From NCBI GenBank assembly GCA_038503035.1, contig JAVSML010024702.1:496001-560000 (forward strand): a stretch of DNA of 64,000 nt. The letters are read 5' to 3'. The number at the start of each line of letters is the position of its first letter. Within the stretch, counting starts at the first letter, position 1. This document shows, in pieces, positions 22,697-31,728 of this stretch. The position numbers and the translations under genes are program-made. The notes under the pieces were generated by a model. It made no database searches, was not told the origin of the DNA, and saw nothing but the letters and a program-made list of their open reading frames with translations. This stretch comes from Crocodylus rhombifer (lineage: Eukaryota > Chordata > Crocodylia > Crocodylidae).

Positions 22697-23895
22697 CTCA
22701 TAGTTTCATAGTGTCATAGTTGGTAGGGTCGGAAGAAACCTGAGCAGATCATATAGTCCGACCCCCCTGCCTTGGGCAGGAAGAATGCTGGGGTCAAATG
22801 ACCCCAACTAGGTGATTATCTAGCCTCCTTTTGAAGACCCCCAGAGTAGGACTGAGCACCACTTCACTTGGAAGTTGGTTCCAGATCCTAGCCGCCCTGA
22901 CAGTGAAGTAGCACCTCCTGATGTCTAGCCTGAATCTACTCTTAGTCAGCTTATGGCCATTATTCCTAGTTACTCCTGGTAGTGCTTGTGGGAACAGGGT
23001 CTCTCCTGTTTTCCTCTGGTCCCCCTTGGTAAGTTTATAGATGGCCACAAGATCCCTTCTCAGCCTTCGCTTGTGGAGTCTGAACAAGTTCAGGTACCAT
23101 AGCCTCTCCTCGTAGGGCCTGCCCTGCTGCCTCCTGATCATGCGAGTGGCCCTCCTCTGGACCCTCTCCATGTGTCCACATCCCTCCTGAAGTGCAGCGC
23201 CCAGAACTGGACGCAGTACTCCAACTGTGGCCTGACCAATGTCGCATAGAGGGGGATGATCACCTCTTTGGACCTGCTCATGATGCATCTGCAGATGCAC
23301 AAGGTGCGGTTAACTTTACTGACCTCGTCCTCACATTGGCGGCCCATGTTCATCCTGGAATCAATAATGACTCCAAGATCCTTTTCTGCCTCTGTGCTAA
23401 CAAGAAGGAAGTTCCCCAGCCTGTAGGTATGCTGCTGGTTCTTCCTCCCTAGGTGCAGTACTTTGCACTTATCAGTATTGAACCCCATCCTATTCTCATT
23501 TGCCCACCTCTGTAACCTGTCCAGATCTAGTTGTAGCCTGTCCCTCCCTTCTAGTGTGCCCACTTCTCCCCACATTTTAGTGCCACCCACAAATTTCAAC
23601 AGGGTGCTTTTCACCCCCTTATCCAAGTCACTGATGAAGATGTTAAACAGTGCGAGCCCTGGGGAACATCCCTCCACATTGAAAATGACCCATCCACCAC
23701 CACTCTCTGGGTGCAGCCCTCCAGTCAATTTGTGACCCATGTGACTGTGTAGGCATCAACGCTACAGTTGCCTAATTTTTAGAGAGAATGGGGTGAGAGA
23801 CAGTGTTGAAGGCCTTCCTAAAGTCCAGAAAGACTACATCCACCACAACACCTGTGTCCAAGGAATTTGTGACCTTGTCGTAGAAGGCAATGACC
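22697..23895 (-). mobile_element. CR1 LINE, minus strand
   Basis: The 3' end lies at about 22697 (octamers TCATAGTTTCATAGTGTCAT on the plus strand). ORF2 reads upward through SRFRLDIRRCYFTVRAARIW, RVQRRATRMIRRQQGR, LEGRDRLQLDLDRLQRWANE and motif A near 23790-23830. The catalytic FADD is replaced by FVGG (KFVGGTKMWGEVG, about 23590). A frame change occurs near the QG motif (about 23655). It is truncated at about 23895 within the RT domain. Same subfamily as the copies at 2274 and 18635, in the opposite orientation. Confidence 0.88.
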
Positions 23896-24129
23896 TTCTC
23901 CTCCTTTTCTCCTCTCCTGTAGTCCCTTTTAAAATAGTCTATTCCCCATCAGGTCTCTGATCTCTAGTCCTGGGTGCCACTTCTTAGGTGAATGGCCCCA
24001 TTCAATTTCTGATGGCCCATTCCCTAGAGCTGTGTGAAGGTATCCACATCACACTCTCCTTCAGCCCAGGGTAGAAGTTAACCCACTCAACCCAAGTGTG
24101 AACGATACATTATGCTGTGCCTGGCTTGA
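23896..24129. other. No gene recognised
   Basis: Short spacer between a CR1 truncation point and the next interspersed repeat. It begins with a CT-rich run (CTTCTCCTCCTTTTCTCCTC). Confidence 0.4.
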
Positions 24130-24272
24130 TCTGGTGAGACCTGATGAAGAATATCTTGCATTTGAAAGCTTGCCTAACTCTGTCCCAACTATGCTGGTGG
24201 TCCAATAAAAAATATCACCTTAAGAAGTCTGTGCTTCTTGCATAATTTTGGGACCATCACAGCTACATCACT
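24130..24272 (+). repeat. Interspersed repeat with TGGTCCAATAAAAAATATCA core
   Basis: The order of motifs CTGATGAAGAATATCTTGC, TTTGAAAGCTTG, GTGGTCCAATAAAAAATATC and TTTTGGGACCATCACAGCTA matches a repeat type I recognise from the 3' ends of reptile transcripts. It shares the TTGGTCCAA core with the foldback element at 21816-21996. Non-coding; class uncertain. Confidence 0.5.
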
Positions 24273-25560
24273 CTTATACTACCGTAACAGCACACAGAAA
24301 TGTGAGGAAATGGAGAAATGTATGACGAAGACCATATTCACCACATCTCTCCTCCTAAAATCCTACTGAGTGGGATCACTGTGAACAATGACGCTTTCCG
24401 CCACAGGCTTGCATTATAATTAAACTGGAAACCATGCAGAATAGCAACTGTTACTTTGGAAGTATGGCTTAGACCAGGGATTTCAAACTCATCTGGCCCT
24501 GCAGACTAGATGAGTGGCATGGGAGTAGACACAACAGATCAGGTCCACACATGCCAGATCCAGAACATGTCTTGGAGCAGTTGGAGCAGACACTAAGTGA
24601 GGCGCATGTCCTGGAGCAGCTGCTTCAGGACTATGCTGCATATGGCACCTGCTCTGGCCCCTCTGAGGCTGCATCACACACGGCACCCACTCCAATGCAT
24701 GTCCACTCCATGCCAGAGCTGGCATGTGTCTTGGAGCAAGCACTGTGTGGGGCACATGCCCCAGAGTGGCCAGTCTAGGACTGCATCACACACTGCAAAC
24801 TTGCTGAAGTTGTTCCCCATCTCATTTCTAGATTGTTGATGAAGATACTGAACAAAACCAGCCCCAGGAGCATTTTGCGAAAACCACTGATGCCAACCAC
24901 GAGAAAACTATGTATACCTGTCACTTGTAACCAAGTGGGTAAGTTCCACACAGATTTTGGCATCTAACATAACCCCAGTGCTTAATTTAAGGTAACCACA
25001 GTTGTCACAGCAGCCTCAGGACTGACTTGATTTGACCAACTGACTACCCAGGTATATTAGAGGATCAACTGCTCTTTAACTGGTTCACTACAAATCAATT
25101 TAGTATCACATATAGACACCAAGCTTTCCATGATATGGGTCTTATAGGTCCTCCAGGCATCCCTCATTGCACCCTTCCCCTCCCCCTACCTTCATTGCTG
25201 CAACTGCCTGCTCTAATACGTGGTCGGAACTGCTGCAACTTTTCTTTCCCCTGCCCCTTTTGTTAGCGTTTTTAAAATCAATGAGCACTGCTTGTTCCAT
25301 AAAAGCCACCTGTAAAGACTAGGGTGTCAGCAGTCTGGCCTAGTCGATAAGTCACTGGGGAAGGGCCAGAGACACGATCTTGAGTCCAATGTATCCAAAC
25401 CAAGGTCGAATTCCAGGAGCAGATTTCAAGTCAGGCTTCTAGAGGGAGAGACCAAATTATCAAATCCAAGGGGGAAAGCCAGGAGCAGAGTCCAAGTCAC
25501 AGGCCAAAACAGGGATCTACAGTCAGAAGCCAAAAGCTGAGAAAAACTTCCACACAACCA
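24273..25560. other. Mixed repeat debris, no gene
   Basis: At about 24475-24510 the sequence CCAGGGATTTCAAACTCATC resembles a hAT MITE end, but no partner end is visible. A Cys/His-rich frame pair at 24489-24839 consists of imperfect short internal repeats (GGAGCA and GGCACATGCC motifs) and is probably chance. Between 25330 and 25550 imperfect repeats of CCAGGAGCAGA / GTCCAAGTCA occur. Confidence 0.4.
24796..24960 (-). mobile_element. Possible LINE RT relic
   Basis: The minus strand reads MLLGLVLFSIFINNLEMRWG, which resembles the LGPVLFNIFINDL segment that follows the PQG motif in CR1 RTs. Flanking sequence decays quickly. It is probably a very old CR1-like fragment, and could also be L2. 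Confidence 0.35.
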
Positions 25561-25829
25561 GGGCACTTTTACATGAGAGCTGCTCTAGTTAAAGTGCCAC
25601 CATGTCTTATATCAGTGCCCCCATGCTTTAAAATGGTGACAGGGGTGCTTGAACTAAAGGTCGTTTGACGAGCTTTAGTTCAAGTGCCTCCACCACCATT
25701 TTAATGTGTGGGGACACTGATACACAAGACACAGGAGGCTGCTGGAGCACAGTAATTGCTGCACTCCAGCAGACTTGATTAATCTTTCCAGCATGTCAGA
25801 GCAGCCTCTGCTTTCATGTATAGGCACCC
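25561..25829. mobile_element. Foldback MITE with ACATG-type ends
   Basis: The terminal repeats GGGCACTTTTACATGAGAGC (25561-25580) and, inverted, GGGTGCCTATACATGAAAGC (25810-25829) match at about 15 of 20 positions. Inside is a second, better hairpin: ATCAGTGCCCCCATGCTTTA to GGTGCTTGAACTAAAGGTCG (25611-25664) faces its complement at 25667-25721 with almost no loop. No clear target-site duplication. Non-coding. Confidence 0.65.
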
Positions 25830-26237
25830 CCAGAGTCTGATCAGGGTTATAAGTTAGAAAACCAAGAGGACAGTATCCAGAACGGCTTCCCACAGCAGCC
25901 CTTCAGGCAGAACTGTTGGCTGGCCTGCAGTCTCCTGCCACCTGTGGATTTAAATGGAGAGGTTGCTATCCCCAGAAGCCAGTTCAGAGGTTTTAACAAT
26001 GGCCACCTGATTCATCAGCCAGGACGATGCTGCCATTTAGAGCCTCTGCTAGTTTTAGCCAACTGAGCAATGATTCTGGACTGGGCTGCCTATTAAGGTC
26101 CCAGACACTATCTTTTTAACAAGCAGCTATATACTCACTCCCTCCTTGGCTATAACTGTCCCCCCTGCTCCCAGTCCTTGGGAACTTAAAAATGGAGGTC
26201 CAAGCACTCTCCTCTTCTCCTGAACACCCCAAGTAAG
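25830..26237. other. No gene recognised
   Basis: Unique-looking spacer before the LTR. No frame longer than 60 codons was found. Confidence 0.45.
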
Positions 26238-26376
26238 GCAAGTGTCACGGAGTCACATAGGTGCCCCGTGATTGTGAGGGTGATTAGCAGAGCTGTCAAT
26301 CACCCAGGCAGCTCAGGTGCCTGGTTGCCAGGGCAACCAAGTGGGTCACATGGCCGGAAGGGGGCAGGGCCAGGCC

Positions 26377-26386
26377 TTTATATATA
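26377..26386 (+). promoter_or_regulatory. TATA-like box in the LTR
   Basis: TTATATATAG within CCTTTATATATAGCTTAGGC, about 135 bp inside the left LTR boundary and followed by GC-rich sequence. The position is compatible with a U3/R boundary. Activity is inference. Confidence 0.45.
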
Positions 26387-26898
26387 GCTTAGGCCGGAGC
26401 CTGCCTCACAGTTCCCTTCTGGCTGCTGCAGGAGCAGGAGCTCTGGCTCGAGCTGAGTGGCCTGAGTTGGTGGTTGCAGCCTTACCCCACTAACAGGCTG
26501 CGATGATGTGGGGAGCAGGATCACCCTGATGGGAGGTAGGACTGAGAGCCCTGGCAGGGCTTGGAGTTATTGTTAGGCATGTGGAGCCTCTGTTTATGTT
26601 GTAGCCAGAGGGCTTGAGTTTACATTACAGTTTACACTGGAGGACCGGGTGAGGCTGTAGGGGAGCGAGGAGGCCTCACGGGAGCTCCCCCACAGCTTGG
26701 GGGTTCCCAGTGCCCAGTAGGGGCACAGTGCCAGGGGCACTATTGTCGGTGCCAAGGAGGCACCGTATTGCGCCAGGGAGGCACGGTGTGTGGGGTTACA
26801 GACCCCGGCCCATCAGGGCGGTGTTAGGCCTAGCGAGGCAACCAGACCCAGAGAAGGGTCAAGGAGACAGGCACGGCTGTGAGTGCCTGTGCCCCTAG

Positions 26899-27000
26899 CG
26901 CGAGGCGCGCGGTGTCAGCCCTAGAGAGGGCAAGGCCCAGAGCGGGGCAGAGACAGGGCGCGAGGCGCGCGGTGTCAGCCCTAGGGAGGGCAAGGCCCCA
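26899..27000. repeat. Tandem repeat, about 60-bp unit, truncated by gap
   Basis: GCGAGGCGCGCGGTGTCAGC recurs at a 60-bp spacing (CGAGGCGCGC at 26901 and 26961), followed each time by CCTAG(A/G)GAGGGCAAGGCCC. The second unit runs directly into the run of Ns, so more units are probably missing from the assembly. Confidence 0.85.
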
Positions 27001-27010
27001 NNNNNNNNNN
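27001..27010. other. Assembly gap (10 N)
   Basis: Ten unknown bases, the only gap in the window, placed exactly inside the GC-rich tandem repeat of the LTR. The number of Ns is probably a placeholder. Confidence 1.
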
Positions 27011-27164
27011 ACAGGAACACCAAGACCGTCCACTAGGGAAACTGGCAGCCTCCACAATAATAGATATAGATATAGATTCTGAGGGTGCGACGTCACCCTA
27101 ACGTGACGGTAGGGGGCGCTAGGGAGCTCATGGCCGCCCCTAGCCGCCGCTCCCTCACAGCAAG

Positions 27165-28842
27165 CATATTGCAGAGTTCAGTGAAGTGCACGCTACTGTA
27201 CTTTTTTGAACTCATAATTGAGAGAGAAAGGAAAGGAGAACATTGAAAATACTCCAAAACACAGGTTGCCCACCCCCTGGGACCACCCAGGTGTGGGTGT
27301 GAGCACTCCCACCAGTCACCAACTGTGAGACATGCTGATCCGGGTGTTCACTCTCACCCCCCAGTGTTAGACTGCAGGATTTTAACACCTGAATGGTGAC
27401 CATTCTGCCTGGAATCCTAGGACACTGTATGTGCGTCCACACCCTGACTGATAACGATTGTGGATATGTTTGCAATCAGAGACGCATCGAAAATATTCAG
27501 TTGTTACATCTGCGAAGGTCTTTGGGAATCATTGTAGATAAGCACCTGAGCATGGTATTCCAGCTGCTAGGAATTCAAGCACAATCTTTGGATATTTAAG
27601 TAAAGGCACTATAACAGGGTACCTATTGAGGCCAGTTACCAGACCGGCCCACCTCCCTGTCTGGGCAGTCTGCCCACCTACACTTTCCTGCCATGCATTC
27701 ATGGAAACAATCAGTTGTTTGTTTTTAGACAGGAGGCTGCCCATTTAAAGCCGGATGCCAAGGGCATACTACACAGCTCCAAACCTCCCCTTATACCATG
27801 TTCCTGTGTCTGAAAAGAGAGACAGATGGCATCCAAATTCCACTATCACTTACCAGGCTGCTCTGGCTGTTGGCCCAGCTAGGCCTCAGGCATTCTTGGA
27901 CATGCCTGGGCCTTAACTCACACCCCCTTCCTGGGGCCTCTACCCCAGGTAAACTGGTCAGCTTCTGTGCATCCTTTTAGACTAGCTTTAGCCCCTACTG
28001 TACACTGCCATCGGGTCCCTACAACTCTGCCCCCTCATTGGGGCCTCTGGGCCTCACGCATCTGATGACTTACCTGGGGCCTACTAACTCAGCCTACATC
28101 TGTTCAGCCTCAGGCATCTGTTGACTTACCTGGACCCATGCCGCAGGCCCCGTTCAGTGGGCCTGGGCCTCTGCTTTTCTGTCAGGGTGTGCTCCCCTAG
28201 CTTTTCCCCTCCCTGGGGTAAGTCACAACGCAGCAGGGGCTGAGGCTTTCTGGTGCCCTATACTCACCCTTCACCAGAGAGGCACAGGTGTGGCATTTCC
28301 TGGAAGCTGCCCTGCCAAACGCAGCCTCACCACACTATCTAACCCCAGCAGGGTGTAGTTGTGGGTCATTCCCCAGGAACCTACTGCCATCCCCATGGTT
28401 CCTACCCTGCCCTCTGGGTGTTCCTGAGCACCAGCTCCAACTGGGTGATGTTCTGTCTCCAGCAGCTTGCACCAACTGCTGCTGCCTTTCCTGCTCTTAT
28501 TGCCAGCACCTGAATCTTCCTCCCCAATCAGGCAGTCTCCTGCTAGCCATGTGACTCCTGATCGGGGAGTGCAGCGACCCGCAGGTTTCCTCAGGCACAC
28601 CAAGTTGGTGGGGAGAGAGAGAATGATATATGAATATGATGTTGGCAAGACTCTCACCAGGCCATATCTCCTTTATCGTTGTCAAAACTTTCAAAGGAAT
28701 CTAAATTGGAAAGGGTTCAGAAAAGTGCTGCAAGAAAGATTCAAGCTCTAGATAACCTGTTTTACAGAAAGGACTTAAGAAAACTCAATTCACCGTCTTA
28801 ACAGAGGGTGTTAATAGTGACTTACCACAGGCTGCTGCAAGT
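27165..28842. other. No host gene; weak LINE relics
   Basis: The plus strand at about 27480-27570 reads HLRRSLGIIVDKHLSM, reminiscent of the ERDLGVIIDxxLxM segment of CR1-like RTs. At about 28640-28740 GKTLTRPYLLYRCQNF resembles the LVRPHLEYCVQF segment. Both are too short and decayed for a firm call. GC-rich sequence at 27900-28560 shows no domain. Confidence 0.4.
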
Positions 28843-29598
28843 TTGGGGGGTGCGAAACCGGCCCGATTCGATTTGGATTCAGATTCGGCCCAAATCAGGG
28901 ACAGTGATTCCATCCATTGATTTGGATCATTGTCCCCAATTCAATTCAGCCAAATCTGAATCTGATGATTCGATGCTGTTTCAGCAAATCAGCGATTTGG
29001 ACACAGGCATGGCTTTTTCTACATACCTTGAGATAGCAGTGCAACTTGTGATCGCTGTGAGGCTGGGGCAGATGGAGCATTCCACAGCAGCGTGGGGGAT
29101 TCTGCAGCATGCTCAGTGGTGAACCTGAACGTGGTAGAAGTACTTCCAGTCCACTTCTGGGTCTGCTGAAGAGTGTGCTGGGGTGTCCCCCGCATCCCCC
29201 TGGCCCAGTGATCAGCCACAGGGTGACCTCAGGTGCCCCTCCTGCAGACCCAGGAGGCACCAGTCACTGAGCTGGTGGGGGGGGCACGTTCCCCGGTAGA
29301 CTGAGAAGTGCTTCTGGTCCACTTCCAAGTCTGCTGCTGAGTGCGCTGGTGAGTCCCCCATGCTTCTGTGGGACACTGCTTTCTGCCCCGGCACCAGAGC
29401 ATTCAGAACCCCTGCTACCTAGAGGTTCGTAGAAAAAACATTTAAAGCTGTATCTATGTCCAAATCACCGAATCTGTCCAAATCGATTCGGAGAGATTAA
29501 AGGGTCCTCTGATTTGATTCGGATTCAGAGATTCAGCCACTGAATAGGGCCAAATCTCCACCAAACCAAATCGGGGACTGAAGCTTTGCACAGCCCTG
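28843..29598 (-). mobile_element. hAT-like element, TAGGGCTGTGC family, copy 1
   Basis: Ends: left TTGGGGGGTGCGAAAC; right, inverted, CAGGGCTGTGCAAAGCTTC. Flanks CTGCAAGT (28835-28842) and CTGCAAAT (29599-29606) form an 8-bp duplication with one mismatch. Both subterminal regions are rich in GATTCG / CGAATC motifs shared with the copies at 35961, 41031 and 46351. The core is GC-rich and contains a segment duplicated at a 167-bp spacing (AAGTACTTCC at 29138 and AAGTGCTTCT at 29305). It has no transposase frame, so it depends on another element for movement. Confidence 0.72.
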
Positions 29599-29606
29599 CT
29601 GCAAAT

Positions 29607-30966
29607 ACATACATGGAGAATAGGTTTTTGATAGCTGAGTGATTGATGAGCACAGAGCAAGATCCCGTAATGGAAGCTCAAGCCACATATACCTGAATTA
29701 GAACTGAGGTGCATTTTTTCACACTGATGGTGATTCATTTTTGGAACAATTTAGTCGGATTTGGGATGGATTCTCCAAGATGATAACCCTCAAATAGAAT
29801 TAAGACCATCAGAGTCTTTAAGTCAAGACTGGGGGTGGAATTCTAGTACCCTTTTTTACACCTACATGGCACTTACCCAGACAGTATCTACCCTCTGGTT
29901 TTGTCAATATAAAAATATTGCCAAATAGTGACTTTACTATACCTTCTAGTCTAGACCTAAGTGTTTATAATCTGCCTTAATACCTGTGAATTTGTGACTC
30001 TGCTGCCCGTCTGCATTTCAGAAATTTAAATCAGCAGTAATTCCATATGCACACATTTTCCATAATCACTCTGAGGCAGATCATCACCTGGTGAAAACTG
30101 TCAGAACACTGATTTCAAGGGAGTTATGACAGTTTATTTCAACTAAATATCTTCCCCTTTGAAAATAAAACAAATGTAATTTCCTTATTGGTGTAGGATG
30201 TGATTAATAAAAGCCCTGATATGTGCTATATAGAGGAGCAAGAGCCAAAGGAAATGGTGCATGCAGTGTCCACTATTGGCTGTACCATCACTGTATGTGA
30301 AGCTTCACCAACATGTAACAAAGTCTCATTTAACAGAAAAAAGCTCTCTCAGCTCCTGCACCCAGAGGTCACTGACTGACTAGTGTCATGTTAGATGCAC
30401 TAACTCCTTTTGACTTGTCAGCAAAAATTTATCTTATTTTCATAACAAGAAATTGTAGCACTTGGCCCATGATCTTTTCAGTTCCTAAAAACAGTCTTCT
30501 AGGGAGGCTATTAACAGCATGCAGCCCATCCTAAAGCAGCTTGGGGAGAATTATATCAGCTCAGTCACGGTGAACTGGAGCTCTATGCCCTACTTAGCTG
30601 GTATGCAGATACTTGTCAGGAAGTGGGACACTCAATATCCTGAGATCTGACAGCCTTCCAACCCTGTACAGAGAAATGTCAGTCATTCCTGCTTACATGA
30701 AACACCTTCCTGTGCATCTAGGCAGTACTACAACACCAACGGCACCAAATTACAAACAAAACAACATGTGCTAAACCCCCGATTCTACCTTGCTTTCTCT
30801 TTGAACGATGCCTTAAGGAAAAATTACTTTCTTTTATGAGCATCAGAAAAGCATGCAGCCCTGCAGTGGAGAGAATGACAAGCGTTCCTCCATGTGTTGT
30901 GCTCCTTGTCCATTGCATTTTTTTTTCAATACATACTTCTTTGGTAATTTTCATCATCCTACAATA
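29607..30966. other. No gene recognised
   Basis: AT-rich, unique-looking sequence. The longest frame is under 95 codons and lacks domains. Confidence 0.5.
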
Positions 30967-31728
30967 CAGATTTCCCTCGATTTATGCTGTACATGCGTTC
31001 CTGGAGAACAGTGCCTAAATCAAATTTGCATAAAGCAAACCCACTTTACAATGTAACAAATAGGGATAGGTTCCCATGGTGGTGAGGGAGGGAGTGAGGC
31101 TGGGACTAAGCAAGGGGCAGGGGGAGGGGTGCCACTCCCGGGGCTGCACAAGGCAGCAAAGCAGAGGGAGCAGAGCGGCACTGACCCCAGCCATGGCTGC
31201 AGTGCCTGCAGCCACTGGGATGCACTCTGCTCTGCCTGTCCCCACTCACCTCTGCTCCTGGGCTTCGCCGTGCCCTGGTGCAGGCACCTGGTGTTGGCTG
31301 CTCCTGGGGCTGCTGAAGCCAGGGCTGGGGTGAGTGCTGCATCCTGTGCTGCCCGGGGCTCCACTCATCTGCACTCACCCCAGCCCATACTGGAGCAGCC
31401 CTGGGAGCAGCCAACACCAGCTGCCTGCACCACGGCATAGCACAGTCCAGGAGCAGAGGTGAGTGGGGACAGGTAGAGCACAGTGCAGCCCAACAGTTGC
31501 AGGCAGCTGGCACCAGCTGCTCCCATGTCCACTGTAGCCGGGTCTGAGGGGAGTGGGGCCACGGCTCTTTCCCCTCCGCCAAGAGACTTACTTGCTTGGG
31601 TGGGGGCATTTATGCTGATCGCATAAGAGCGAATTTACCTCACATATAACAAATTATGGGTCTAAATATGCTCATCGCATAAGAATGAATTCGCAAATAA
31701 AGAACCCGCATAAATCTAGGGAAACCTG
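30967..31728 (+). mobile_element. pogo/Tigger-like element with GC-rich core
   Basis: The terminal repeats CAGATTTCCCTCGATTTATG (left) and CAGGTTTCCCTAGATTTATG (right, inverted) agree at 18 of 20 positions. TA precedes the left end; TC follows the right end, so one copy of a TA duplication may have mutated. Subterminal direct repeats near the right end read ATCGCATAAGAGCGAATT and ATCGCATAAGAATGAATT. The core (31080-31610) is GC-rich and dominated by a long inverted repeat. The proline/cysteine-rich frames crossing it are reading through the hairpin and are not credible genes. Confidence 0.68.
31201..31506. repeat. Long inverted repeat, arms about 137 bp
   Basis: The left arm 31201-31337 and right arm 31371-31506 are complementary over most of their length with a 33-bp spacer. 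Anchor matches: GGTGCAGGCACCTGGTGTTG (31277-31296) against the complement of 31412-31431, and CTGTCCCCACTCACCTCTGC (31236-31255) against the complement of 31453-31472. Transcribed RNA would form a long hairpin. It lies in the middle of the Tigger-like element at 30967-31728. Confidence 0.8.

Larger units (their letters stand above)
26243..27159 (+). mobile_element. Solo LTR of a retrovirus-like or LTR retrotransposon
   Basis: The element begins TGTCACGG and ends CCCTCACA, so the ends are TG...CA with an imperfect inverted repeat (TGTCACGG versus TGTGAGGG). It is flanked by an exact 5-bp duplication GCAAG (26238-26242 and 27160-27164). No internal coding region or second LTR is present, so it is most simply a solo LTR left by recombination. 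A TATA-like box lies at 26377-26386 and a CRE-like CGACGTCAC near 27088. The interior includes tandem units of about 60 bp and an assembly gap, so the true length is unknown. Plus orientation is inferred from the TATA box. Whether the parent was an endogenous retrovirus or a Gypsy-type element cannot be told from the LTR alone. Confidence 0.7.

Noticed and set aside
24480..24780. hAT MITE beginning CAGGGATTTCAAACTC
   Set aside because: A plausible left end, but no right terminal repeat or duplication could be found.
31106..31609. 167-codon minus-strand frame and overlapping plus-strand frames
   Set aside because: They read through the arms of the long inverted repeat in the Tigger-like element, so both strands stay open by symmetry and GC content.
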